NCBI GenBank assembly: GCA_963807425.1
Contig: CAWEBZ010000006.1
Location: 280,791-344,790 of the forward strand
DNA: 64,000 bases
Direction of reading: 5' to 3'
Origin: VRUE01 sp963807425
Lineage (GTDB): Bacteria; Actinomycetota; Thermoleophilia; Solirubrobacterales; 70-9
Of the stretch, positions 29,307-38,329 are shown one piece after another. The translations under genes and the position numbers were made by a program. Under the pieces are notes generated by a model. The model saw nothing but the letters and a program-made list of their open reading frames with translations, was not told where the DNA came from and did not search any database. The number at the start of each line of letters is the position of its first letter. The first letter of the stretch is position 1.

Positions 29307-30143
29307 TCAGGTCGGCGAAAGGGCCCCGGTCGTGAGCAGGACGAGGACCAGGGTGCCCAGGGCGACGCGGTAGACGATGAAGACCGAGTAGGTGTGACGG
29401 GCGATGTAGCGCAGCAGCCAGGAGACCGCGGCGAGCGCGACGACGAAGCTGACCGCAGTGGCGAGGAGGGTCGGTCCCCAGCCGACGCCGCTGGAGATGC
29501 GGTCGAACTCGTCGATCGTCTGCAGGATGCCCGCGCCGGTCAGCGCCGGGATCGAGAGGAAGAAGGCGAGGCGGGTCACCGCCACCCGGTCGAGTCCCCG
29601 CAGGAGGCCGGCTGACATCGTCGCCCCCGAGCGCGAGACGCCGGGGATCAGTGCCAGGCACTGGACGATGCCGATGATCAGCGTGTCGCGCCAGGTGACT
29701 TCGTCCTCGTGGCGCTCCAGGGTCGCGCGGCTGTCGGCGAACCACATCACCCCGCTCCAGAGGATCAGTGCCCCGGCGACGAACCAAAGGCTACGCAGGG
29801 TCGTCTCGATCTCGTCCTTGAAGGCGAGGCCGACGACGGCGATCGGCAGCGAGCCGAGGATCACCGCCCAGCCGAAGCGGTAGTCGCGGTCACCGCGCTC
29901 GGCCGGCTTCGTCAGCCCGCGCAGCCAGGCTCGCACGATGCGGGCGATATCGCGGCGGAGGAAAAAGACCGTCGCGGCGACGGCACCGACCTGGATGATC
30001 GCCGTGAAGGCGGTGATGTCGGGGTCGTCGATCGAGTGGCCGAGAACGCTCTCGAGGATCGTCAGGTGCCCGGTGCTGGAGACGGGCAGGAACTCGGTGA
30101 ACCCCTCGACCGCGCCGAGCAAGATCGCTTCCCACCAGGCCAC
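29307..30143 (-). CDS. uppP: Undecaprenyl-diphosphatase UppP (BacA)
   Basis: 278 residues, about eight membrane helices. The two catalytic signature regions are present: EGFTEFLPVSSTGHL near the N-terminus and PGVSRSGATM near residue 170. UppP converts undecaprenyl diphosphate to the monophosphate at the outer membrane face so that the lipid carrier can be reused in cell-wall synthesis; it also gives bacitracin tolerance. The start is ATG 30143. Confidence 0.95.
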   Translation of the reverse strand: MAWWEAILLGAVEGFTEFLPVSSTGHLTILESVLGHSIDDPDITAFTAIIQVGAVAATVFFLRRDIARIVRAWLRGLTKPAERGDRDYRFGWAVILGSLPIAVVGLAFKDEIETTLRSLWFVAGALILWSGVMWFADSRATLERHEDEVTWRDTLIIGIVQCLALIPGVSRSGATMSAGLLRGLDRVAVTRLAFFLSIPALTGAGILQTIDEFDRISSGVGWGPTLLATAVSFVVALAAVSWLLRYIARHTYSVFIVYRVALGTLVLVLLTTGALSPT

Positions 30144-30282
30144 TTAGAACCCCCGCCAATCGAGCACGGCAGACATTCTTCATGGAGAACCGGGGCCGTG
30201 CCGTGAAGCTTCTCCGAATGTTCACCCGCGGGAGCCGAACCGGCGCCAGACTGTGCCCTCACGAGACTCCTCTCTCGTCACC

Positions 30283-30320
30283 GCGAACGGCCCACTGCCC
30301 CGGGCCGTTCGCTCTTTTTC
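30283..30320 (+). terminator. Rho-independent terminator
   Basis: A perfect 11-bp stem, GCGAACGGCCC (30283-30293) with GGGCCGTTCGC (30302-30312), an 8-nt loop, and TCTTTTTC right after. The T-run is on the plus strand only. The upstream protein gene (uppP) is on the other strand. Confidence 0.85.
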
Positions 30321-30371
30321 GAGGTCGGGTTTTGCGCGAATCCGGGGTCGTTTCCGCAATTAGGGTGTTTT

Positions 30372-30393
30372 GAGCTGTGAAAATCCTGTGAAC
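30372..30393 (-). promoter_or_regulatory. Pho-box-like 11-bp direct repeat upstream of the response regulator
   Basis: On the minus strand the units are GTTCACAGGAT and TTTCACAGCTC, adjacent with 11-bp periodicity. This matches the Streptomyces-type PHO box (tandem 11-bp units starting G/T-TTCAC). It is about 100 bp ahead of TTG 30492, consistent with autoregulation. Confidence 0.6.
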
Positions 30394-30491
30394 GCAGGGA
30401 TTTTGACTACGGCACCATCGTTGTCGATGCATACAATTGCGTTGTCTCGGTAGGCAAGGCACCCATTTCCCCCGCCAGCGGCGCCAGTCCC

Positions 30492-31289
30492 TTGAATCCA
30501 CAGCAGACCATCAGGCTCGCGGTAATCGACGACGACAGCGGCTTCGTCACCGTGCTGTCGAAGCGCACCGACGCTGCCGGCTGGCAGCAGCGGGTGCTGA
30601 GCAGCGCGATCCCGCCGGAGGAGCTGGTCGCGATGAAGCTGAACGCGCTGCTGCTCGATCCGGCTGTGCTCGGCGACGAAGGCTGGGCCTACCTCGAGCG
30701 GGTCTGCGGCATGCTGCCCGATCTCGGCGTCATCGTCTGCACTGGCCGCTCGACGGTGGCCCAGCGGGTGCGAGGCCTCCGCCTCGGGGTCGACGACTGG
30801 ATCGCCAAGCCGTGTCATCCCGAGGAGGTGATGGCGCGGATCGAGGCCGTCTCGCGCCGCCGCCGCCGCAGTCGCTCTCACGAGGAGGCGGGACCGCTCG
30901 TCGCCGGTGAGATGGAGATCCGTGCTGACCAGTTCCAGGCTTTCGTCAGCAGCGAGAGCCTCGACCTGACCCGCCGCGAGTTCGAGCTGCTGCAGCTCCT
31001 CGCCGAGGCCGAAGGCCAGGTGCTCGAGCGCGAGGCGATCTACCAGCGGGTCTGGGGATACGCGATGGCCCACGGCGACCGCTCGGTCGACGTCTTCATC
31101 CGCAAGCTGCGCCAGAAGCTCGAGAAACGCTCCCCGGGCTGGCGCTACATCCACACCCACTTCGGGGTCGGCTACCGCTTCGATCCGGAGCCGGTCGGCG
31201 GCAAACGGGACATCCCTCTCGCGGAGACGGTGGATGTGAAAGCGGCTGCGGATTCACAAGTCGTTCACAGCAGCTTTACTGCCGCGTAA
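30492..31289 (+). CDS. OmpR/PhoB-family response regulator
   Basis: A 265-residue two-domain protein. The receiver domain (about 8-120) has an acidic cluster VIDDDSGF, a phospho-acceptor candidate Asp in LLLDPAVLGDEGW and the conserved Lys in IAKPCHPEEV. The winged-helix DNA-binding domain (about 140-238) has LTRREFELLQLLAEAEGQVLER, RSVDVFIRKLRQKLE and HTHFGVGYRF. A tail of about 25 residues follows. TTG 30492 is the only start in frame before the receiver domain. A PhoB/PhoP role is inferred from pstS two genes downstream and from the Pho boxes. No partner histidine kinase is next to it. Confidence 0.85.
   Translation: MNPQQTIRLAVIDDDSGFVTVLSKRTDAAGWQQRVLSSAIPPEELVAMKLNALLLDPAVLGDEGWAYLERVCGMLPDLGVIVCTGRSTVAQRVRGLRLGVDDWIAKPCHPEEVMARIEAVSRRRRRSRSHEEAGPLVAGEMEIRADQFQAFVSSESLDLTRREFELLQLLAEAEGQVLEREAIYQRVWGYAMAHGDRSVDVFIRKLRQKLEKRSPGWRYIHTHFGVGYRFDPEPVGGKRDIPLAETVDVKAAADSQVVHSSFTAA
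31252..31273 (+). promoter_or_regulatory. Pho-box-like 11-bp direct repeat upstream of the winged-helix gene
   Basis: Units ATTCACAAGTC (31252-31262) and GTTCACAGCAG (31263-31273), with a degenerate third unit CTTTACTGCCG. It lies inside the last codons of the response-regulator gene and about 53 bp before ATG 31326. Confidence 0.6.
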
Positions 31290-31325
31290 CCGAGCAGCCG
31301 CCAACGGCGGCCATCCTCGTTTGTC

Positions 31326-31616
31326 ATGGCGCTGGAGATCCGCCCTGACGAGAACGCCGCCCTGGTCGACGGACGGCCGCTCAGCCTGACCAAGCGCGAG
31401 CTGCAGCTGCTGACCACGCTCGCGGCCCACCCGCAGCGGATCATGACCCGCGACGAGCTCTATGCCGAGGTCTGGGGGCGCCAGCCGCGCCACGACGACC
31501 GCTCGGTCGACGTCTACGTCAGCCGCCTTCGCTCCAAGCTCGGCGATGCGCTGCCGGAGCTGTGCCTGATCCACACCCACAACGGGATCGGCTACCGCTT
31601 CTCGCCGGACGGCTGA
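31326..31616 (+). CDS. Stand-alone winged-helix (Trans_reg_C) DNA-binding protein
   Basis: 96 residues forming an OmpR/PhoB-type effector domain with no receiver: LSLTKRELQLLTTLAAHPQRIMTRDELYAEVWG, RSVDVYVSRLRSKLG and HTHNGIGYRF. It resembles the effector half of the regulator just upstream, especially in the recognition helix (RSVDVYVSRLRSKL against RSVDVFIRKLRQKL), so the two may recognise similar DNA. A GCCGCC-AAC-GGCGGC hairpin (31297-31311) lies between the two genes. It could be an independent phosphate regulator or a competitor of the full-length protein. Confidence 0.82.
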   Translation: MALEIRPDENAALVDGRPLSLTKRELQLLTTLAAHPQRIMTRDELYAEVWGRQPRHDDRSVDVYVSRLRSKLGDALPELCLIHTHNGIGYRFSPDG

Positions 31617-31645
31617 TGCCGCGCTCTGCGACCTCAAGCCGATTC

Positions 31646-31667
31646 TTTTACATCTTTTTCACATCCC
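31646..31667 (+). promoter_or_regulatory. Pho-box-like 11-bp direct repeat upstream of pstS
   Basis: Units TTTTACATCTT (31646-31656) and TTTCACATCCC (31657-31667), about 108 bp before the pstS start. They are weaker than the other copies but keep the TTNACA core and 11-bp spacing. Confidence 0.5.
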
Positions 31668-31774
31668 CGATACAGGCAGGTAACAAGCTGCCCGGAGGCC
31701 GCTGAGAGTGTGGCGCCGAGGGTCGGTCCTTCTGGGCCGGCGGACAGAAGTTGAATCGACCAAAAGGAGACCTT

Positions 31775-32734
31775 GTGCCTAGCTCTAAGTGGCTTGTCGC
31801 CGTTGCCTCCGCTGCCGTCCTGGCAGTCGGCGTGACGGCATGTGGAAGCGACGACGACTCGTCGAGCGCCAGCGGAGGCGGCGATCTGTCGGGCTCGATC
31901 CGGATCGACGGGTCGAGCACGGTTGCCCCGTTGACCGCAGCGGTAGCCGAGGAATTCGAAGCTGAAAACTCCGGCGTCAAGGTGACGGTCGGAACCTCAG
32001 GCACCGGCGGCGGCTTCGAAAAGTTCTGCGAGGGCGAGACCGCGATCTCCGACGCCTCGCGTCCGATCGAGCCCGAAGAGATCGATGCCTGCAAGAAGAA
32101 CGGGGTCGGCTTCGAGGAGGTTCGGGTCGCGACCGACGCGCTCACGCTCGTCGTCAATCCCGAGAACCCGGTCAACTGCCTCACGGTCGATCAGCTCAAC
32201 GCCGTCTGGGGCCCGGACTCCGATCTCTCAAACTGGAATGAGATCCCCGGCCTGAAAGAGGACTACGACGAGGACCTGGCGCTCTTTGGACCGGGCACCG
32301 ACTCCGGCACCTTCGACTACTTCACCGAGGAAATCAACGGTGAGGAGGGTGCCTCGCGCAAGGACTACAACAACGTCGGCGAGAACGACAACGCCACGGT
32401 TACCGGCGTCGAGGGCGCGCCCGGCGGCATGGGCTACTTCGGCTACTCCTTCTACCAGGAGAACGAAGACGCCCTCAAGGCGCTCGAAGTCGACGGCGGC
32501 AAAGGCTGCGTCGCACCCTCGGCCGAAACGGCTCAGGACGGCAGCTACGTTCCGCTCAGCCGGCCGCTCCTGATCTACCCCAGCAGCGAAGCCCTGAAAA
32601 AGCCCGAGGTGGAGGCGTTCGTCAACTACTACCTCGACAACGTCAACCAGGTCGCCGAATCGGTCGGCTTCATCCCGCTGACCGAAGAGCAGCTGGCGGC
32701 ATCCAAGGCCGCCGCCGAAAAAGCCGGAACCTGA
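31775..32734 (+). CDS. pstS: Phosphate ABC transporter substrate-binding lipoprotein
   Basis: The start GTG 31775 is preceded by AAAAGGAGA. An in-frame TTG at 31751 lies before this Shine-Dalgarno and is rejected. A lipoprotein signal (WLVAVASAAVLAVGVTAC) gives a lipobox with Cys about 23. The mature protein is a PstS phosphate binder, with SIRIDGSSTVAPLTAAVAEEF, GTSGTGGGFEKFCEGETAISDASRPI, and GPGTDSGTFDYFTEEI lining the Pi site. It captures phosphate outside the membrane for PstCAB. Confidence 0.96.
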   Translation: MPSSKWLVAVASAAVLAVGVTACGSDDDSSSASGGGDLSGSIRIDGSSTVAPLTAAVAEEFEAENSGVKVTVGTSGTGGGFEKFCEGETAISDASRPIEPEEIDACKKNGVGFEEVRVATDALTLVVNPENPVNCLTVDQLNAVWGPDSDLSNWNEIPGLKEDYDEDLALFGPGTDSGTFDYFTEEINGEEGASRKDYNNVGENDNATVTGVEGAPGGMGYFGYSFYQENEDALKALEVDGGKGCVAPSAETAQDGSYVPLSRPLLIYPSSEALKKPEVEAFVNYYLDNVNQVAESVGFIPLTEEQLAASKAAAEKAGT

Positions 32735-32743
32735 GAGCAGCGC

Positions 32744-33667
32744 TTGTCCCGGCTTCAGGCCACAAGTCCGCGCTACGGCGAGAAGGTCATTCATGGCCTT
32801 CTCGCCGCTTGCGGCATCCTCTCCGTCGTCACCACGACGGCGATCGTCGTCTCCCTGATCGGACCGACGATCGGCTTCTTCGAGATTGTCCCGGCCGACG
32901 AGTTTCTCTTCGGCATCGATTGGACCCCGCAGTTCGAGCCGCCCAGCTTCGGCGTGCTGGCGATCGTCGCCGGCACGCTCAACGTGACCCTCTGGGCGAT
33001 GCTCTTCGCGATCCCGATCGGGCTGGGGGCCGCGGTCTACCTCAGCGAGTACGCGCCTCCCCGCGTGCGCAAGACGGTAAAGCCGGTGCTGGAGATCCTC
33101 GCCGGCATTCCCACGGTGGCGATCGGCTTCTTCGCGGTCACCTTCATCCTGCCGGAGGTGATCCAGCCGCTCTGGCCCGGCGAGTTCCTCGGCGGTGCCG
33201 TCGGCAAGCCGTTCCTGGCGCTCGCCGGCGGTCTCGGCATCGGTCTGATGATCGTGCCGATCATCGCTTCGATCTCCGAGGACGCGATGTCGGCGGTGCC
33301 GAACGGCCTCCGAGAAGGCGCCTACGCGATGGGGGCGACGAAGATGAAGGTGGCGACGCGGGTGGTCTTCCCGGCGGCGCTATCCGGCATCGTCGCCTCG
33401 ATCGTGCTGGCGATCTCGCGCGCCCTCGGCGAGACGATGATCGTCCTCCTCGCCGCCGGCTCCACGCCCAACTTCTCTCTCAACCCGGTCGAACCGATCC
33501 AGACGATGACCGCCTACATCGGCGTCACCGCGACCGGCGACATCTCGACCGGCTCGCTCGACTACAAGTCGGTGTTCGCGGTCGGCACGGTGCTCTTCGC
33601 GATGACCTTGGTGATGAACCTGCTCAGCATCAGGCTGGTGCGCAAGTACCGCGAGGTCTACGAGTGA
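32744..33667 (+). CDS. pstC: Phosphate ABC transporter permease PstC
   Basis: 307 residues starting at TTG 32744, with six membrane segments. The cytoplasmic EAA-type loop reads AVPNGLREGAYAMGATKMKVATRVVFPAALSGIVASIVLAISRALGET, typical of PstC. It forms the phosphate channel with PstA. The stop overlaps the pstA start (GTGA). Confidence 0.95.
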   Translation: MSRLQATSPRYGEKVIHGLLAACGILSVVTTTAIVVSLIGPTIGFFEIVPADEFLFGIDWTPQFEPPSFGVLAIVAGTLNVTLWAMLFAIPIGLGAAVYLSEYAPPRVRKTVKPVLEILAGIPTVAIGFFAVTFILPEVIQPLWPGEFLGGAVGKPFLALAGGLGIGLMIVPIIASISEDAMSAVPNGLREGAYAMGATKMKVATRVVFPAALSGIVASIVLAISRALGETMIVLLAAGSTPNFSLNPVEPIQTMTAYIGVTATGDISTGSLDYKSVFAVGTVLFAMTLVMNLLSIRLVRKYREVYE

Positions 33668-34605
33668 CGCCCGAGCCGGGAGCGGCCGCCCCGCGCAACC
33701 GCCTGGCGATCGCCGGAGCTCGGGCCACCACCGAGGCGATGCTGCGCGACCAGCCGCGCGGCGACGTGCTCCGCAACGCCGCCTTCGCCGGCCTGCTGCT
33801 GCTGGCGGTCCTGATCGCCCTCGCCGGCCTGTTCGCGTTGCTGATCCAGGCCTTCGTCAAGGGCGCTCCGGCATTCAGCCTCGATCTCTTCACCAACCCG
33901 CCGTCGCAGATCTTCCCGGAGAAAGCCGGCTTCCGGCCGGCGATCATCGGCTCGCTGGAGCTGATCGCCGGCGTGATCCTCTTCGTCGTCCCGGTCGGGA
34001 TCGGCGCGGCTCTCTACCTCGAGGAGTACGCCGACAAGACCCGTTGGTGGAACCGCATGATCGAGGTCAACATCCAGAACCTGGCGGCGGTTCCCTCGAT
34101 CATCTACGGCATCCTCGGGCTGGCCTTCATCGTCCGCGGCCCGCTCGATCTCGGCTTCATCCTCGCCGCCGGCTCGCTCACTCTCGCCCTGCTCGTCCTG
34201 CCGATGGTGATCATCGCCGCTCGCGAGGCGATCCGTGCGGTCCCCGACTCGATCCGCCAGGGCTCGCTGGCGCTCGGCGCGACCAAGTGGCAGACGGTCC
34301 GCAGCCAGATCCTGCCTGCTTCGATTCCCGGCATCTCCACCGGCGTCATCCTCGCCGTCTCGCGGGCGCTGGGGGAGACCGCACCGCTGCTCCTCGTCGG
34401 CGCGACGGTCTTCGTCACCTTCGACCCAACCCCGTTCTCGGACGGTTACTCGGCGCTGCCGGTGCAGATCTTCAACTACGCGGTCCAACCCCAAGACGAG
34501 TTCCAGGCGCTGGCCGCCGCTGGAATCATCGTGATGCTGATGGTTCTGCTGGCGATGAACTCCTTCGCGATCTGGCTACGAAATCGTTACGAGCAGAGGT
34601 GGTAG
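33664..34605 (+). CDS. pstA: Phosphate ABC transporter permease PstA
   Basis: 313 residues from GTG 33664, which overlaps the pstC stop. The frame is open further upstream but only as a shadow of pstC. The permease loop AVPDSIRQGSLALGATKWQTVRSQILPASIPGISTGVILAVSRALGET is diagnostic. An N-terminal extension of about 40 residues precedes the first helix. Confidence 0.95.
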   Translation: MTPEPGAAAPRNRLAIAGARATTEAMLRDQPRGDVLRNAAFAGLLLLAVLIALAGLFALLIQAFVKGAPAFSLDLFTNPPSQIFPEKAGFRPAIIGSLELIAGVILFVVPVGIGAALYLEEYADKTRWWNRMIEVNIQNLAAVPSIIYGILGLAFIVRGPLDLGFILAAGSLTLALLVLPMVIIAAREAIRAVPDSIRQGSLALGATKWQTVRSQILPASIPGISTGVILAVSRALGETAPLLLVGATVFVTFDPTPFSDGYSALPVQIFNYAVQPQDEFQALAAAGIIVMLMVLLAMNSFAIWLRNRYEQRW

Positions 34606-34615
34606 GTGATCTACT

Positions 34616-35524
<909 letters not shown>

Positions 35525-35532
35525 GCGCGGCG

Positions 35533-36219
35533 ATGCCGGAAGGGGTTCGAGTCCAGTACCAGGAGGACCTGGAGCGGCTGGAGGTGAGCGCGCTGGGTGG
35601 GCTCGACCTCGTCAACTCGGCGCTGGAGCGAACCCTGGAGGCGATCGAGCACCAGGACGTCGAGCTGGCGCAGCTGGTGGTCATGGACGATGACCGCATC
35701 GACGGCCGCTATCTGGAGGTGCACCAGGCTCTGATCACCCTGCTAGCCACCCAGTCGCCGGTGGCGACCGACCTGCGATTGATCTCGGCGCTCTTGCACG
35801 TGCTGAAGAACGTCGAGCGGATGGGCGATCAGTGCGTGAACATCTGCAAGATGATCCCGCTGTCCGGCAACGAGCCGCCGGCCGACGAGGAGATGGTGAA
35901 GATGATCCTGACCATGGGCAGACAGGCCCGCACTCTGATCGGTCAGGCCAAGCGCTCCTTCGCCGACCGCGACGTGGAACTGGCGCGCGACCTGGTCATT
36001 CAGGACGACGTCGTCGACAACCTCAACCGCGACTGCTTCCGGCTGGCGCTGGAGATCGGCGACGACGCCGACAGGCGCGAATGGGCGATGACGATGCTGC
36101 TCGCGGCGCGGGCGATCGAGCGGATCGGCGACAACGCGGTGGACATCGGCGAGCAGGTCGCCTTCGTCGTCACCGGGCTCTTCCGGGAGTTCGAGGACGC
36201 CTCGCATCCCGCGCAGTAG
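35533..36219 (+). CDS. phoU: Phosphate signalling protein PhoU
   Basis: 228 residues, two three-helix PhoU repeats. The metal-binding signature of each is visible: LLHVLKNVERMGDQCVNI and LAARAIERIGDNAVDIGEQV. PhoU links Pst transport to the Pho two-component system. It follows pstB after 8 bp, completing the canonical operon. Confidence 0.94.
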   Translation: MPEGVRVQYQEDLERLEVSALGGLDLVNSALERTLEAIEHQDVELAQLVVMDDDRIDGRYLEVHQALITLLATQSPVATDLRLISALLHVLKNVERMGDQCVNICKMIPLSGNEPPADEEMVKMILTMGRQARTLIGQAKRSFADRDVELARDLVIQDDVVDNLNRDCFRLALEIGDDADRREWAMTMLLAARAIERIGDNAVDIGEQVAFVVTGLFREFEDASHPAQ

Positions 36220-36266
36220 CGATTGAGATCCGCGGCGTCTGGGAATATTGGGCAAGAGTCCCCGGG

Positions 36267-37172
36267 ATGCTCTGTGCCGCCATAGATATCGGCTCGAATA
36301 CGACACGCGTGCTCGTGGCGGAGCCCGTCGACGGTCAGCTGAAGAAGGTGATGGAGCAGCGGGCCTACACCAGGATCAACAAGGCCTTGGACGGAGACGG
36401 CGCGATCCTGGCCGGAAAGGTCGATGAGGTCTGCGAGGTCGTCGCAACCCAGGTCAGGCTCGCTCGCGAGCTGGGAGCCGAGGAGATTCGGGCCGTCGCG
36501 ACAGCGGCGGTGCGTGAGGCTTCCAACGGCGAAGAGGTCGCCGCGGAAATTGGCGAGGCGGCCGGGGTTCCGGTCGACATCCTCAGCGACGAGGAGGAGG
36601 GTCGGCTTTCCTTCATCGGCGCGACCAAGACGCTTGGGCACCCTGCCGCCGGCAAGGTCGGCGTCGTCGACGTCGGCGGCGGCTCGACCGAGGTGATTCT
36701 CGGCACCGTTCCCGGCGGCGCCGAGGAGGTCCGCTCCTGGCGGGTCGGGTCCGGTGTGCTGGCGGACGAGCTGCTTGCCTCCGATCCGCCCTCGGCGGCC
36801 GAGATCCGCAAGGTCCGCGACCGGATCGACGACATCTTCGACGGGGTCGAGATCGATCGCCCCGCCCAGGCGGTCGCCGTCGGCGGCAGCGCCACCTCGC
36901 TGCGGCGCCTGGTCGGCGCCGTGCTCGAGTACGAGACCCTGGAGCGAGCGGTTCGGGTCCTTTGCGGCGATCCCGCGGCTGACGTCGCCCGGCGCTTCGA
37001 GCTCGACCCCGAACGGGTGCGCATCCTCGCCACCGGGGTGCTGCTGCTGGAGAAGGTCTCCGAGCTGCTCGGGCAGCCGCTGCAGATCGGCAAGGGCGGC
37101 CTGCGCGAGGGGGTCATCCTCGACCTCCTCAACGGCAGCGCCAACGGCTCCCCAGTCCGCCTCGCCGCATAG
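36267..37172 (+). CDS. ppx: Ppx/GppA phosphatase family (exopolyphosphatase)
   Basis: 301 residues from ATG 36267. The ASKHA-fold motifs are clear: AAIDIGSNTTRVLVAE (phosphate 1), IRAVATAAVREASNG, SDEEEGRLSFIGA, VGVVDVGGGSTEVIL (phosphate 2) and AVAVGGSATSLRRL. It is the short, actinobacterial two-domain form without a C-terminal HD domain. Ppx removes terminal phosphates from polyphosphate, or acts on pppGpp. Its place between phoU and ppk supports polyphosphate turnover. Confidence 0.9.
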   Translation: MLCAAIDIGSNTTRVLVAEPVDGQLKKVMEQRAYTRINKALDGDGAILAGKVDEVCEVVATQVRLARELGAEEIRAVATAAVREASNGEEVAAEIGEAAGVPVDILSDEEEGRLSFIGATKTLGHPAAGKVGVVDVGGGSTEVILGTVPGGAEEVRSWRVGSGVLADELLASDPPSAAEIRKVRDRIDDIFDGVEIDRPAQAVAVGGSATSLRRLVGAVLEYETLERAVRVLCGDPAADVARRFELDPERVRILATGVLLLEKVSELLGQPLQIGKGGLREGVILDLLNGSANGSPVRLAA

Positions 37173-37179
37173 CCCCGGC

Positions 37180-37233
37180 GGGACGTGCCGTCGGTTATAT
37201 GCCCCTATGGGTGCCTAACGTGCGGCACGTCCC
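37180..37233. repeat. Compound hairpin between ppx and the CHAD genes
   Basis: Outer arms GGGACGTGCCG (37180-37190) and CGGCACGTCCC (37223-37233) are perfect. GTTA/TAAC pair inside them, and the apex contains GCCCCTATGGGTGC. There is no T-run on either side. It may end the pst-phoU-ppx transcript. Confidence 0.65.
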
Positions 37234-37258
37234 TGCTGGGCGGCGTTAGCCTCACACT

Positions 37259-37735
37259 GTGGCCCGCGCGCGCAAGGTCGAGCTCGACTGCGAGGAGCCG
37301 TTTGCACGCGCGGCGGCGCGCGTGGTCGAGGTTCGCGCGGAGGAGGTCTTCGAGCACTCAGCGATGGCGTGCTCGACCTCAGTGACGTAGAGCCGGTGCA
37401 CGACATGCGCGTCGCGACGCGCCGTCTGCGGGCGGCGCTCGAGGTCTTCGAGCCGTGCTTCCCGGCCAAGCGCTGGCGCAAGGCGCTGAAGCGGGTCAAG
37501 CGGCTGGCCGATGCGCTCGGTGAGCGCCGCGATCTCGACGTGGAGATCGAGCTGCTCGAGGGTCTCGCTGACGAGACCGCGGAGGCCGACCGGGAGGCTC
37601 TGGCGAGCCTGATCGAGCGACCTGCGGGCAAAGCAGCGACAGGCCAATGACGAGCTCGCCCCGTTCGTCTCGGCCGAGCGGCTGAAGAAGCTGCGCCGCC
37701 GTCTCGCCAGGCTGGTCGAGGGGGTGGAATCGTGA
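37259..37735 (+). CDS. CHAD domain protein, first of a tandem pair (frameshifted)
   Basis: GTG 37259 opens ARARKVELDCEEPFARAAARVVEVRAEEVFEH. After a single missing base near 37365 it continues GVLDLSDVEPVHDMRVATRRLRAALEVF, the CHAD signature (conserved His and Arg/Lys on helices). A second shift near 37620 leads to KQRQANDELAPFVSAERLKKL and a stop at 37733-37735. CHAD domains bind polyphosphate through these basic residues. It overlaps the second CHAD gene as GTGA. Its position between ppx and ppk supports a polyphosphate-granule role. Confidence 0.82.
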
Positions 37736-38152
37736 AGGCCCGCAAGGTGAAGGGGCTGGAGCCCGCCGGGCCGCTGCGTGCGAACGCCACGCGCATCGTG
37801 CGTACCCGGCTGGACGAGCTGCGTGGCTTCGCAGCCGCGGCGCTCGCTCCGGGCGCCGACACCACCCAGCACGACATGCGGATCGCGGCGAAGCGACTGC
37901 GCTACGTGCTCGAGATCGTCGGTCCCTGCCTTGGTGAGGAGGCGGCAGACGCTCGCCGGGCGGCCAAGGAACTGCAGTCGGTGCTGGGCGACCTCCATGA
38001 CTGCGACCTGATGCTGATTCGAGTGGAAGGGATCGAGTCCCTCGACCGGGGTGCTGCGAGCTCGCCGCGAGCATCTCTTCCAGCGCTTCGTCGAGCTCTG
38101 GCAGGCGGAGGCGAGCAAGGGCACCTGGGCCACGCTCGAGCGGGCTCTCTAG
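37732..38152 (+). CDS. CHAD domain protein, second of a tandem pair (one frameshift)
   Basis: GTG 37732 opens a basic KARKVKGLEPAGPL leader. The CHAD signature follows in TQHDMRIAAKRLRYVLEIVGPCLG and ELQSVLGDLHDCDLMLIRV. Near 38050 one base is off, after which HLFQRFVELWQAEASKGTWATLERAL ends at TAG 38150-38152. The two CHAD genes could instead be one broken gene, since the junction is also explained by a single missing base. The separate leader KARKVKGL argues for two. Confidence 0.8.
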
Positions 38153-38167
38153 GCCCGCCCGCATCAA

Positions 38168-38219
38168 CGGTGAGTTCGTGTTTTGTCGTCCCATAGGGAG
38201 ACAAAACGCGAACTCACCG
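38168..38219. repeat. 52-nt near-perfect hairpin downstream of the CHAD genes
   Basis: Left arm 38168-38187 (CGGTGAGTTCGTGTTTTGTC) pairs with 38200-38219 over 20 bp with one T/C difference that still allows a G-U pair. The 12-nt apex contains TCCC-ATA-GGGA, adding a four-pair inner stem. It lies between the CHAD genes and the Pho box of the PHP-glycosyltransferase gene, and probably insulates the two units. Confidence 0.85.
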
Positions 38220-38238
38220 AACTGGGCCATTACGGAAC

Positions 38239-38271
38239 GTTCACGGGTGGTTCTCCATCCGTTCACAAGTT
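38239..38271 (+). promoter_or_regulatory. Pho box with three 11-bp units
   Basis: GTTCACGGGTG (38239-38249), GTTCTCCATCC (38250-38260) and GTTCACAAGTT (38261-38271) stand head to tail, exactly 11 bp apart. It is the best Pho-box match in the window, 59 bp before ATG 38330, so the PHP-GT/ppk unit is probably induced by phosphate starvation. Confidence 0.7.
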
Positions 38272-38329
38272 TTCCCTGCTAATGGCGAACTCTGGAGGTG
38301 ACAGAAACGACTAGAGCAGGGAGACGCCG

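Larger units (their letters stand above)
30144..30491. other. 348-bp intergenic region between divergent uppP and the response regulator
   Basis: No convincing protein gene. It contains, left to right, a pairable segment (ATTC/GGAGAA near 30175-30187 against TTCTCC/GAAT near 30210-30219), a strong plus-strand intrinsic terminator (30283-30320) and a Pho-box-like direct repeat (30372-30393). The plus-strand terminator has no plus-strand gene before it, so a short RNA or attenuated leader may start inside this region. Confidence 0.6.

Noticed and set aside
30220..30230. Single Pho-box unit GTTCACCCGCG near uppP
   Set aside because: Only one unit fits; the adjacent 11 bp do not, so it is not a tandem box.
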